Assembly (NCBI RefSeq): GCF_014205115.1
Contig: NZ_JACHMW010000001.1
Span: forward strand, 2,232,001 to 2,296,000
From: Micrococcus endophyticus
GTDB lineage: Bacteria; Actinomycetota; Actinomycetes; Actinomycetales; Micrococcaceae
Length of the DNA: 64,000 bases
Direction: 5' to 3'
In this document: one piece after another, positions 8,805-16,658 of the stretch
How positions within the stretch are numbered: position 1 is the stretch's first letter
Layout: every line of letters begins with the position of its first letter
Made by a program: the position numbers and the translations under genes
Notes under the pieces: model-generated
Told to the model about the DNA's origin: nothing
The model's database searches: none
Seen by the model: only the letters and a program-made list of their open reading frames with translations

Positions 8805-8860
8805 GTCCCGCACGGACTGCGCGTCCACGGACGCACGACGCCGGCCCACGGGCCGCGCGC

Positions 8861-8896
8861 GACGGCGGACCCCACCTCCGGGTGGGGTCCGCCGTC
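8861..8896 (+). terminator. Terminator hairpin after the OsmC gene
   Basis: Perfect 16-bp stem GACGGCGGACCCCACC / GGTGGGGTCCGCCGTC around a TCCG loop, 57 bp past the stop. No long T-run follows, which is usual for high-GC actinobacterial terminators. Confidence 0.8.
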
Positions 8897-8998
8897 GTCT
8901 GCCCGGAGTCCCCGACCGTCGCGGCGCAGTCGCGGCTCGGCGCGACCCCGAGCGCCCCCGTGCGTCACCCGCTCCCGACGGCATGCTGCGCTCCGTGG

Positions 8999-9023
8999 CA
9001 ATAGTGTGTGGCACACAGTATTG
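8999..9023. promoter_or_regulatory. Candidate PadR operator
   Basis: Inverted repeat CAATAGTGTGT-GGC-ACACAGTATTG with one mismatch, ending 8 bp before the GTG start of the PadR gene and abutting its GAGG ribosome-binding site. It is the most AT-rich stretch in the neighbourhood. PadR proteins commonly bind such TGTGT-type palindromes and repress their own operon. Confidence 0.65.
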
Positions 9024-9031
9024 TGTGAGGA

Positions 9032-9376
9032 GTGGATGAAGACCAGGGCAAGATCCTCGCGACCCATCGGCAGGAGCTGCGGCGCGGCACCCTCGTGGTG
9101 GCATGCCTGCTCGCCTGCCGCACCCCGCGATACGGCTACGCGCTCCTCGAGCACCTCGCGGACGCCCGCCTCGACGCGGAGGCGAACACGCTCTACCCGC
9201 TTCTGCGCCGGCTCGAGGTCCAGGGGCTGCTGCAGGCGGAATGGAACACCGACGAGCCCCGGCCCCGCAAGTACTACCGGACCACCCCGGAGGGCGAGGC
9301 GATCGTCGCTGAGCTCAGGGACGACTGGCTCCGACTCACCGACAGCATGACCCGTCTCGGGAAGGACCCGTCATGA
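9032..9376 (+). CDS. PadR-family transcriptional regulator
   Basis: A 114-residue winged-helix repressor. The PadR core YGYALLEHL ... NTLYPLLRRLEVQGLL ... PRKYYRTTPEGEAIV fills residues about 33-95, and a short C-terminal helix provides dimerisation. The GTG at 9032 follows GTGAGGA and a palindrome that probably serves as operator. The stop overlaps the next start (ATGA, 9373-9376), the usual arrangement in which a PadR protein controls a coupled HAAS-domain membrane protein. Confidence 0.9.
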   Translation: MDEDQGKILATHRQELRRGTLVVACLLACRTPRYGYALLEHLADARLDAEANTLYPLLRRLEVQGLLQAEWNTDEPRPRKYYRTTPEGEAIVAELRDDWLRLTDSMTRLGKDPS

Positions 9377-10362
9377 CCACCCTCACCCACCGGTACATCG
9401 ACCAGGTCGTCGGCCGCGTGGCCGCCGACCAGCGCGACGACGTCGCCACAGAGCTCGAAGGACTCCTGGCCGACATGGTCGAGGAGCGCACCGCCGCCGG
9501 CGTCCCCGAGGCCGAGGCCGAGCGCTCCGCCCTCACCGAGCTCGGCGACCCCGCCCGCCTGGCCCGCCGCTACCGCGGGGCGGAGGAGGTCCTCATCGGG
9601 CCTGAGCTCTACCCCATGTTCGTCCTGGCGCTGCGCTGGCTGCTGCCGTTCGTGGCGGTCGTGGCGCTGGTGACGTCCGCGGTGGACTACGCTGCCTCCA
9701 CCCCCGTGCCGCATCTCGGCCAGGCGATCGGCGCGGTGGCCGGCCCCCTTATCCAGGCCCTGTTCGGGTCCGTCGGCGCGCTCGTCCTCCTGTTCTGGGT
9801 CCTCGACCGCGTCCTCCCCGTGGAGAGCCGCGAGGCCGTCCGCCGGGACGTCGCCCCCGAGTGGACCGTCGACGCCCTCGACGACGACCCGGGAAGCGAC
9901 AGGGAGGCCTGCTCCGAGGCCTGGGCGTCCCTGGTGTTCCTCGCCGTCGCGGCCGTGCTGCCCGTCCTGCCGACCTCGTTCCTGTACGTCGGTCACCTCA
10001 ACGACGGCGCCCCGTTCGTCAACCAGGCGCTGTGGGACTTCTGGATCCCCACCTACTACGTGCTCCTCGCCGTCGGCGTCGTGCAGGCCGTGTGGGTGCT
10101 GATCCGGCGGCGGCAGACGCCGGGCAGCCTCGTGCTCCAGGCGGCGCTCACCCTGGTGACCGCCGTGTTCTTCACGGCCCTCGTGCTCACCCAGCAGGTC
10201 ATCGACCCGGCGATCGCCGCCGGGCCCGTCCAGACCGGCGTCCACCCCCTCGACTGGGTCGACGGGCTGTACGTGGCCGTGATCTGGCTCGTCGCGCTCT
10301 GGGAGCTGTGGACCCTGTCCCGGCAGTGGCGCACCCGCCGGCGCTCGGGGCGGCGCGGCTGA
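9373..10362 (+). CDS. HAAS-domain (permease prefix) membrane protein
   Basis: A 329-residue protein. Residues 1-70 form the hydrophobic-adjacent alpha-solenoid seen next to PadR regulators (RYIDQVVGRVAADQRDDVATE, then LTELGDPARLARRYRG). About six membrane segments follow from residue 80, with an acidic loop near 160-175 (ALDDDPGSDREA). The role of these proteins is not established; they often sit in front of ABC-2 permeases or act as stand-alone membrane sensors. Coupled to PadR by a 4-bp overlap. Confidence 0.75.
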   Translation: MTTLTHRYIDQVVGRVAADQRDDVATELEGLLADMVEERTAAGVPEAEAERSALTELGDPARLARRYRGAEEVLIGPELYPMFVLALRWLLPFVAVVALVTSAVDYAASTPVPHLGQAIGAVAGPLIQALFGSVGALVLLFWVLDRVLPVESREAVRRDVAPEWTVDALDDDPGSDREACSEAWASLVFLAVAAVLPVLPTSFLYVGHLNDGAPFVNQALWDFWIPTYYVLLAVGVVQAVWVLIRRRQTPGSLVLQAALTLVTAVFFTALVLTQQVIDPAIAAGPVQTGVHPLDWVDGLYVAVIWLVALWELWTLSRQWRTRRRSGRRG

Positions 10363-10406
10363 CGGAGGGCCTCAGCCCTCGCGCGCCGCCCGGCAGGCGC
10401 CCCGCT

Positions 10407-11912
10407 TCACCCCGCCGTGCCGAGCTCCCGCTTGAGGATCTTGCCGGTCGCCGTTTTGGGCAGCCCGTCCATGAGGTGCACGGTGCGCGGGTACTTGTAC
10501 GGGGCCACGCGGTCCTTCACGTGGGCGATGAGCTCGGCCTCGGTGGCCTCCGCGCCCGGAGCCAGGACCACGTAGGCCGCCACGTCCTCGCCGAGCTCGG
10601 CGTGCGGCACGCCCACCACGGCCGCCTCCGCCACGGCCGGGTGCTCGTACAGCACCTCCTCCACCTCGCGCGGGTACACGTTGAGGCCGCCGCGCAGGAT
10701 CATGTCCTTGGTGCGGTCCACGATGTAGTAGTTGCCGGCCGCGTCCCGCCGGCCGAGGTCGCCGGAGTGGAACCAGCCGTCGTCGTCGATGGCCTCCGCC
10801 GTGGCGTCCGGGCGCCCCCAGTATCCCTTCATGATGTTCTCGCCGCGGATGCACACCTCGCCGATGGTCTCGGCGTCGCCCTCGGGCACCTCCTCGCCGC
10901 CCGGGGTGACCAGGCGCAGCTCCACGCCGCGGATCGGCGTGCCGATCGAGCCGGGCTGCCGGTCCGTGTCCGGGTGGTTGAAGCACGCCGCCGGCGAGGT
11001 CTCGGAGAGGCCATAGCCCTCGAGGATCTGGCAGCCGAAGGTGGACTCGAAGCGGCGCAGCACCTCGACGGGCATGCTCGAGCCGCCCGAGACGGCCACG
11101 CGCAGCGAGGCCAGGGCGGACGGGTCCTTCGCGCCGACCGTCAGGATGGCGCCGTACATGGTGGGCACGCCGATGAACACGTCGACGGCGTCCCGGCGGA
11201 TGGTCTCGACGGCCTGCGTCGGGTCGAAGCGCGGGATCAGCGAGAGGGTCGCACCCACCGAGACGCACGTGAGCATGCTGCAGGTCAGCCCGAACACGTG
11301 GAACAGCGGCAGGCAGCCGAGTATCGTCTCGCCCGCCTTCAGGTGGATCAGCGACTCCACCACCGTGTTCGCGTTGCTCGTCAGGTTGCGGTGGGTGAGT
11401 TGGGCGCCCTTGGGCCGGCCCGTCGTGCCGGAGGTGTAGAGGATGACGGCGTCGTCCTGCGGGTCGCGCTCGGCCGCCTCGGTTACCGGGCCGGGGCTCG
11501 CCGTCAGGTGCGGGGCGAGGCCGTCCGCCCCGAGCTCGTGGAACGGGACGCCGACGGCCTGTGTGGCCGCCTCCGCCTCCTCGGACGGGACGCCCCACAG
11601 CATCACCGCGCCCGAGTCCTCGAGGTAGTACTGGATCTCGCGGGTCTTGAACAGCGGGTTCATCGGCACGACGACGGCGCCCACCTGCAGTGCCCCGAAG
11701 AACAGCACCGGGAACGCGAGCACGTTGGGCAGCATGATCGCCATGCGGTCCCCGGGGCCGAGGCCCTGGCTGCGCAGCAGCCCGGCGATGCGGTGGACCT
11801 GGTCCTGAAGCTCGGCGTAGGTCAGGCGCTCCTCGCCCAGGATCAGGGCGGTGCGGTCCGGCTCCGCGGCGGCGGTGCGCTCGAGCAGGATGGGGACGAC
11901 GACGTCGGGCAC
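10407..11912 (-). CDS. Long-chain acyl-CoA ligase (AMP-forming), copy 2
   Basis: A 501-residue fatty acyl-CoA ligase, highly similar along its length to the ligase at 5492-6997. Key motifs: ILYTSGTTGRPKGAQLTHRN, GYGLSETSP, SGDLGRRDAAGNYYIVDRTKD, GGLNVYPREVEE and PKTATGKILKREL with the catalytic lysine. The GTG at 11912 has a good GGAGG a few bases upstream and gives the expected N-terminus VPDVVVPILLERTAAAEP; in-frame sequence further upstream is unlikely to be coding. It is convergent with the HAAS gene. The pair looks like a gene duplication in which this copy kept the original 5' end. Confidence 0.92.
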   Translation of the reverse strand: MPDVVVPILLERTAAAEPDRTALILGEERLTYAELQDQVHRIAGLLRSQGLGPGDRMAIMLPNVLAFPVLFFGALQVGAVVVPMNPLFKTREIQYYLEDSGAVMLWGVPSEEAEAATQAVGVPFHELGADGLAPHLTASPGPVTEAAERDPQDDAVILYTSGTTGRPKGAQLTHRNLTSNANTVVESLIHLKAGETILGCLPLFHVFGLTCSMLTCVSVGATLSLIPRFDPTQAVETIRRDAVDVFIGVPTMYGAILTVGAKDPSALASLRVAVSGGSSMPVEVLRRFESTFGCQILEGYGLSETSPAACFNHPDTDRQPGSIGTPIRGVELRLVTPGGEEVPEGDAETIGEVCIRGENIMKGYWGRPDATAEAIDDDGWFHSGDLGRRDAAGNYYIVDRTKDMILRGGLNVYPREVEEVLYEHPAVAEAAVVGVPHAELGEDVAAYVVLAPGAEATEAELIAHVKDRVAPYKYPRTVHLMDGLPKTATGKILKRELGTAG

Positions 11913-12039
11913 GGGGCACCTCCGGGGAGAGACGGCTGAGTGATGCGGGTCACACGCTACTCGCGGGTACGGGGCGGCGGGAAGGGGTGTCAGTGCGGTC
12001 CTGCGGGACTGGGGTCGGCGGATCGTTTCGCTGGATCCG

Positions 12040-12077
12040 CTCTTACGCAACGATCACCCCTGATCGTTGCGTGAGAG
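12040..12077. repeat. Palindrome with 17-bp arms around CCCC
   Basis: CTCTTACGCAACGATCA (12040-12056) pairs with TGATCGTTGCGTGAGAG (12061-12077) with one mismatch. It lies in the divergent gap between the ligase at 10407 and the DUF6578-like gene, so it is not an obvious terminator for either. It could be an operator or an intergenic repeat unit. Confidence 0.65.
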
Positions 12078-12158
12078 CACCGTGCCCTGGACGAGTTCGC
12101 TGCCCGGGCGCGGCGCCGGGGGTGAGGGTGTGGTCCTGACACCGTCTACGCTCCGACC

Positions 12159-12668
12159 ATGGATCTGACCGTCGGGCGCCGGCTGCGGGCCTACCTGACC
12201 GACTGGGAGCAGGACTGCTGTGGCTCGCCCCTCCGCGTGGGGGAGGGGGGCGAGGTGACGCTCGGGCCGGCCACGGAGTGGGTCCGGGGGCGGGGCTTGG
12301 GGCCCGTCGACGCGTACGTGACCATGCACGACGTCGACGTCGACGACGACGCCGCGCCGCCGCACCGCGTGCGCGCCCGGCTGCTCCGCGTCCAAGAGGT
12401 GCGGTTCGACTGACGCGCGTCCGCCGACGGGACGGGGCAGGAGAAGGTCCCGGGATCGGCGTGGCTGGCCGACGTCGACGGCATGCCGGGCCGCTATGAC
12501 ATCAACGCCGATCCCGGGGCGGGGGAGTCGTCCGCGGGAGACCCGGGGCCCTCGATCGGGACGGTGACCTACGGGGCGAGCTATCAGGCGCCGCCCGGGT
12601 GGGTCCCCGGCCCGGACGGCTGGCTGCTGGACCTGGAGGTGCTTGAGGACCTGGGGCCGGCGTGGTGA
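12159..12668 (+). pseudogene. DUF6578-like gene split by an in-frame TGA
   Basis: From the ATG at 12159 the frame reads 84 residues (DWEQDCCGSPLRVGEGGEVTL, typical of the actinobacterial DUF6578-like proteins with a CCG motif) and meets TGA at 12411-12413. The same frame then stays open to 12668 and reads a well-formed C-terminal part: VPGSAWLADVDG, PPGWVPGPDGWLLDLEV. The continuous frame and sensible protein on both sides point to one 169-codon gene interrupted by a nonsense change (a CGA or TGG codon could give TGA) rather than two genes. A re-start at the ATG at 12483 is possible. Function unknown. Confidence 0.65.
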
Positions 12669-12707
12669 GCCGGGCGGGGGAGCTCGGGGGTCGTCGTCCG
12701 GGAGTCC

Positions 12708-13205
12708 TCAGCCCGCCCGTCCCCCCACGGTCCCGGTCCACCGCACCTCGCCGTCCACGACGACGTCGCTCGGCTCCAGCCCGATGTGCCGGGCCACCGC
12801 CTCGGACGCCGCGTGGCCGGGGGCGATGTCCGCGATCAGCTCGCGCACCCCCTGCCCGGCCAGGTGCTCGACCAGCTGCGCCGCCGCCTCGCCGCCGAGC
12901 CCGCGACCCTGCCACGGCACGCCGATCACCCAGGCCACCTCGGTCGGACCGCCGTCCTTCGGCGTGGTGGCCTGCACGTAGCCCACGGCCTCGCCGGTCT
13001 CCTCGAGCACCACGATCAGGTTCTGCCACCGCTCGGAGCCGTCCGCGGACTCGCCCCGGGTCTGGATGCGGTACTGCTGGGTGAGCAGCTCCTCGCTGGG
13101 CGGCTCCCCGCCCGTGTGCGCGTAGAGCGCGGGATCGGCGAGGACGGCGGACATCTCCTCCGCGTCGGCCACCGTGAGGGGACGCAGATGCAGGCGGCTG
13201 GGCAT
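12708..13205 (-). CDS. GNAT-family N-acetyltransferase
   Basis: A 165-residue acetyl-CoA-dependent acetyltransferase of the RimJ/RimL-like group. It opens with RLHLRPLTVADAEEMSAVL and carries the acetyl-CoA-binding V-x-P-x-x-x-G-x-G motif as VIGVPWQGRGLGGEAA at about residues 92-107. The C-terminal IAPGHAASEAVARHIGLEP is the usual last helix-strand. The substrate cannot be inferred. It is convergent with the broken DUF6578-like gene. Confidence 0.88.
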   Translation of the reverse strand: MPSRLHLRPLTVADAEEMSAVLADPALYAHTGGEPPSEELLTQQYRIQTRGESADGSERWQNLIVVLEETGEAVGYVQATTPKDGGPTEVAWVIGVPWQGRGLGGEAAAQLVEHLAGQGVRELIADIAPGHAASEAVARHIGLEPSDVVVDGEVRWTGTVGGRAG

Positions 13206-13291
13206 GAGCAGGAGTGCACTCCCCGGATGGTTGTGCTGTCAACGGCTGGGCCGCACCCGCCCCCTCAGCACACCCCCTCAGCGCACCTCCC

Positions 13292-13799
13292 TCAGAGCCA
13301 CCGCAGCGTGGCGGCCCCGTACGCGCCGACGTCGCGCGCCAGCACCTCCCCGTCCAGGGTGAGCGCCGGCGGGACCGCGTGCATTCGTGCTGCCTCCGAG
13401 CCCACCTCCTCCCGCGGCACGGGCAGCTCCGCGGCCGGCCCGGGCGGGGGAGGGGAGAGCCCCAGCAGCGTCCGGGCCGCCCCGAGCAGGCTGATCCGCA
13501 CGACGCCGGCCCATGCCGAGAGCGTGCCGACCACCAGGTGCGGGTGCCGGCGGGCGAGGGTCTCCGGGTCCAGGCCGAAGCGGTCCAAGGAGCCCGGCCG
13601 GTAGCCCAGCAGCACGACGTCGGCCCCGGCCAGCAGGTCCTCGACCTCGGCCGCGCGCGCCGGCCAGCTCGCGCACGGCGTCGCGGGCGGCGACGACGGC
13701 GTCCCACGCCAGGCTCTCCACGTCCAGGGGGCTCTCCCACCAGCGGCGCGGCGAGGGCTCGCCGTCGGGGTCGGCAGCGGCGTCCACGCCGCCCCTCAT
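13292..13799 (-). pseudogene. CaiB/BaiF-type CoA transferase remnant
   Basis: The 5' part from the ATG at 13799 reads RRWWESPLDVESLAWDAVVAARDAVRELAGAR. After a one-base shift near 13665 the next frame continues AEVEDLLAGADVVLLGYRPGSLDRFGLDPETLARRHPHLVVGTLSAWA, which is the CoA-transferase III pattern. The protein then jumps to a short C-terminal tail ending GAYGAATLRWL. Full-length family members have about 400 or more residues, so a large central part is missing as well. The start overlaps the stop of the YciI-like gene (ATGA, 13796-13799), so the intact ancestor was probably coupled to it. Confidence 0.7.
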
Positions 13800-14170
13800 C
13801 CCTCCCAGACGGGCCGCAGCTCCACGGTGTCGCCGGGGCAGCTGAAGGCGGCGGCGATCTCCTCGGCGCGCTCCTGCGTGGCGACGTCGATGACGAAGAA
13901 CCCGGCGAGGTGCTCGTCCCCCTGGGCGTACGGGCCGTCGGCGGCGCGGGGCTCGCCGTCGAACCGGACCACGCGGGCGTGGGCCGGGTCTCCGAGGGCG
14001 CACCCGGAGACGATCTCGCCGTTCTCCTGGGCCTCGGAGAACACGCGGTCCCAGCGGGCGCCGAGCTCCTCCTGCGTGGCCGGCGGTAGGGCCTGGTACT
14101 CGGCGGTGTGCTCGCTCGTGGGGTGGGCCCAGGGCTGCGGATGCGAATGGATGAGGATCACGAACTTCAC
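13796..14170 (-). CDS. YciI-like (DGPF-domain) protein
   Basis: A 124-residue dimeric alpha/beta barrel protein of the YCII/DGPF group. It starts MKFVILIHSHPQPW and contains RVVRFDGEPRAADGPYAQGDEHLAGFFVID, the segment that gives the family its DGPF name, and the C-terminal PCPGDTVELRP-type strand (here SCPGDTVELRPVWEG). Such proteins often travel with ECF sigma factors or act as small enzymes; here the only partner is the decayed CoA transferase. The ATG at 14170 begins at the conserved first strand. Confidence 0.87.
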   Translation of the reverse strand: MKFVILIHSHPQPWAHPTSEHTAEYQALPPATQEELGARWDRVFSEAQENGEIVSGCALGDPAHARVVRFDGEPRAADGPYAQGDEHLAGFFVIDVATQERAEEIAAAFSCPGDTVELRPVWEG

Positions 14171-14374
14171 GGCGGGGCTCCTGTGCAGGGCGGGGCGGTC
14201 GGAGGGCGGGCGTGGTCGCCCTCATCCCACCAGGATCGCCCGCCCGGGGGCAGGTCCGGCGGACTCCCGACGACGACGGCCCGCCCTCCGTCGCGCCTGC
14301 GGCGACAACATCTCACGTCATCGCCCCGGGTGTGGGTAGGGTCACAGGACCCTGCACCCGACCTGGGAGTCCCC

Positions 14375-15931
14375 ATGGAGCAGTTCATCGCCGGCGCCAA
14401 CGCGATCATGTGGTCGCTTCCCATGGTCTTCGGCCTGCTGGCCCTCGGCCTGTACTTCACGATCCGCATGGGGGCGCCGCAGCTGCGGCGCATCCCGGAC
14501 ATGATCGGCCAGCTGGTCCGCGGTGGATCCTCCTCGGCGGGCATCAGCTCGTTCCAGGCGTTCGCCATGGCGCTGGGCGGACGCATCGGCGTCGGCAACA
14601 TCGCCGGCGTCGCCACCGCCATCTCCCTCGGCGGCCCGGGCGCCCTGTTCTGGATGTGGGTGACGGCGCTGCTCGGCGCCCCCGTGGCGCTCGCGGAGAG
14701 CTCGCTCGCGCAGCTCTACAAGCACAAGGTGCGTGGCGAGTACCGCGGCGGCCCCGCCTACTACATCCTCGAGGGCCTGGGCCGGAACTGGCGGTGGCTC
14801 GCCGTCGCCTACGCCGCGGCCACCGTGTTCGCCACCGTCATCACCGGTCCGCAGATCCAGGCCAACGCGGTCACCGCCGCCACGACGCAGGCGTGGGGCT
14901 GGGACCCGCTGTGGGTGGGCCTGGCCATGGCGGTCCTGTTCTGCGTGATCGTCTTCGGCGGCATGCACCGCCTGGCCCGGACGGTCGGCCTCGTGGTGCC
15001 GTTCATGGCGGCGGCCTACATCATCGTGGGCGTCGTGGTGGTCGCCCTGATGTGGCAGCAGGTCCCGGCCATGTTCGGCCTGATCTTCTCCAGCGCGTTC
15101 GCCGCCGACTCGGTCTACGCCGGCATGCTCGGCGCCGCCATCTCCTGGGGCGTGCGCCGCGCCGTGTACTCCACGGAGATCGGCACCGGCTCCGGCGCCC
15201 AGGCCTCCGCGGCCGCCCACGTCTCCCACCCGGTCAAGCAGGGCCTGGCGCAGGCGTTCTCCGCGTTCGTGGACACCCTGTTCGTCTGCACCGTCACCGG
15301 CCTGATGATCCTCTCCACCAACAGCTTCAACGTCCTCGGCCCGGACGAGGAGACGCTCCTGGTGGAGCGCGTGCCCGGCATCGAGGCGGGACCGGCGTGG
15401 GTGCAGACCGCCGTCGACTCCGTCATCCCGGCGTTCGGGCCGGCCTTCGTGGCGGTCGCCGTGTTCCTGTTCTCCTTCACCACCCTGCTCTCGTTCGCGT
15501 TCTACGCCGAGACCAACCTCGCGTACCTGATCCCGAACAAGTCCGTGCAGCGGGCGTGCATCGCGGTGGCCCGCCTGGGCCTGGCCGCGTCCATGGTGTT
15601 CGGCGCCGTGCAGACCTCGACGCTCGTGTGGTCCTTCGCGGACTTCGGCGTGGGCCTGTACACGTGGGTGAACATCCTGGCGCTCGTGCTCCTGAGCCCC
15701 GTGGCCATCCGACTCATGAAGGACTACGACCGCCAGCGCCGCGCCGGCCAGGACCCCGTCCTGGACCCCCGTGCAATCGGCGTGCGCAACGCCACCCTGT
15801 GGGAACAGATCCACGACGAGTACGAGCGCACCGGGGACGTCACCGCCGCCCTGGACCACGTGGCGGACACCGCCCCGGACACCCGCGCCATCTCCGTGGT
15901 GCGCCCGCACGGGGAGCGCGGCCAGGGCTGA
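14375..15931 (+). CDS. Alanine/glycine:cation symporter (AGCS family)
   Basis: A 518-residue integral membrane protein with about 10-11 hydrophobic segments that imports alanine or glycine with sodium or protons. The family signature runs from SSFQAFAMALGGRIGVGNIAGVA into AISLGGPGALFWMWVTALLG. Other landmarks are GGPAYYI, the STEIGTGSGAQASAAAHVSHP loop and the C-terminal YTWVNILALV. A hydrophilic tail of about 65 residues follows the last segment. The ATG at 14375 follows GGGAG and starts the conserved first helix (EQFIAGANAIMWSLP). Monocistronic. Confidence 0.93.
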   Translation: MEQFIAGANAIMWSLPMVFGLLALGLYFTIRMGAPQLRRIPDMIGQLVRGGSSSAGISSFQAFAMALGGRIGVGNIAGVATAISLGGPGALFWMWVTALLGAPVALAESSLAQLYKHKVRGEYRGGPAYYILEGLGRNWRWLAVAYAAATVFATVITGPQIQANAVTAATTQAWGWDPLWVGLAMAVLFCVIVFGGMHRLARTVGLVVPFMAAAYIIVGVVVVALMWQQVPAMFGLIFSSAFAADSVYAGMLGAAISWGVRRAVYSTEIGTGSGAQASAAAHVSHPVKQGLAQAFSAFVDTLFVCTVTGLMILSTNSFNVLGPDEETLLVERVPGIEAGPAWVQTAVDSVIPAFGPAFVAVAVFLFSFTTLLSFAFYAETNLAYLIPNKSVQRACIAVARLGLAASMVFGAVQTSTLVWSFADFGVGLYTWVNILALVLLSPVAIRLMKDYDRQRRAGQDPVLDPRAIGVRNATLWEQIHDEYERTGDVTAALDHVADTAPDTRAISVVRPHGERGQG

Positions 15932-16072
15932 GCCGCGGCGGGGGCTGAGCCGCGGTCCAGATGATCCGGACCCCGACCCGGGACGTCCGGGCCGGGGCCG
16001 ATGGGCCCGCCGCGCGTCGCCCGCCGTCGTGTGCCGCGGCGGCCGGCGCGCCGTGCGCTAGCGTCCGCGGTG

Positions 16073-16600
16073 ATGACTCCCCGCTCGCTCGCCGGACTGG
16101 CCCTCGCCGTCGCCGCCCTCGCGGCCGCCTTCGCGCTGATGGCGCCCACGGCCCCGGGGCTGTTCGTCGGCGTGCTCACGGCCGGCACCCTCGGCTTCGG
16201 CCCGTTCTACGGGGAGCCGACCCGGCACCTCGTGGACCGGCCGTGGCGGCGGGACCGGCGCTGGCACGAGCTCGCCCGCCGGGTCCGCACCGACTGGCTA
16301 TCCCGCCAGCTGGGCGCCGCCGGGTGGAACGCCGCCATCCGCCGGCGCATCACCGGCCGGGCGGACCTGCGGCGCATCCGCACCGCCGCCGTGGGCTCCC
16401 TCGTCAGCCACGCCGCCTCCGTGGGGCTGCACGGGATCGCCGCGCTCGCGCTGGCCGTCGTCGGCCACCCGGGCTGGGGCCTGCTGGCGGTGCTCCTGGG
16501 GCTCGTGGTCCACGCGTGGCCGGCCCTGCTGCAGGTGGCGGTGCTCGGCCGCATCGACGGCCTCCAGGCGCAGCTGCGCGGAGACCGGCTGCTCTGGTGA
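16073..16600 (+). CDS. Small integral membrane protein, possibly acyltransferase-like
   Basis: A 175-residue protein with two hydrophobic segments at the N-terminus (LAGLALAVAALAAAFALM, then LFVGVLTAGTLGFGPFYG) and two near the C-terminus. The central loop WRRDRRWHELARRVRTDWLSRQLGAAGWN is strongly basic. The layout recalls the small membrane acyltransferases of carotenoid glycoside synthesis (CrtO type) and related actinobacterial proteins, but no diagnostic catalytic residues can be seen, so I do not assign that function. The ATG at 16073 is preferred to the adjacent GTG at 16070. Confidence 0.55.
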   Translation: MTPRSLAGLALAVAALAAAFALMAPTAPGLFVGVLTAGTLGFGPFYGEPTRHLVDRPWRRDRRWHELARRVRTDWLSRQLGAAGWNAAIRRRITGRADLRRIRTAAVGSLVSHAASVGLHGIAALALAVVGHPGWGLLAVLLGLVVHAWPALLQVAVLGRIDGLQAQLRGDRLLW

Positions 16601-16658
16601 GCCGGGGGGCGACGACGGCGGGCCGCTGCGTGGCGCGCATCACGCTACGCTCGCCTGC

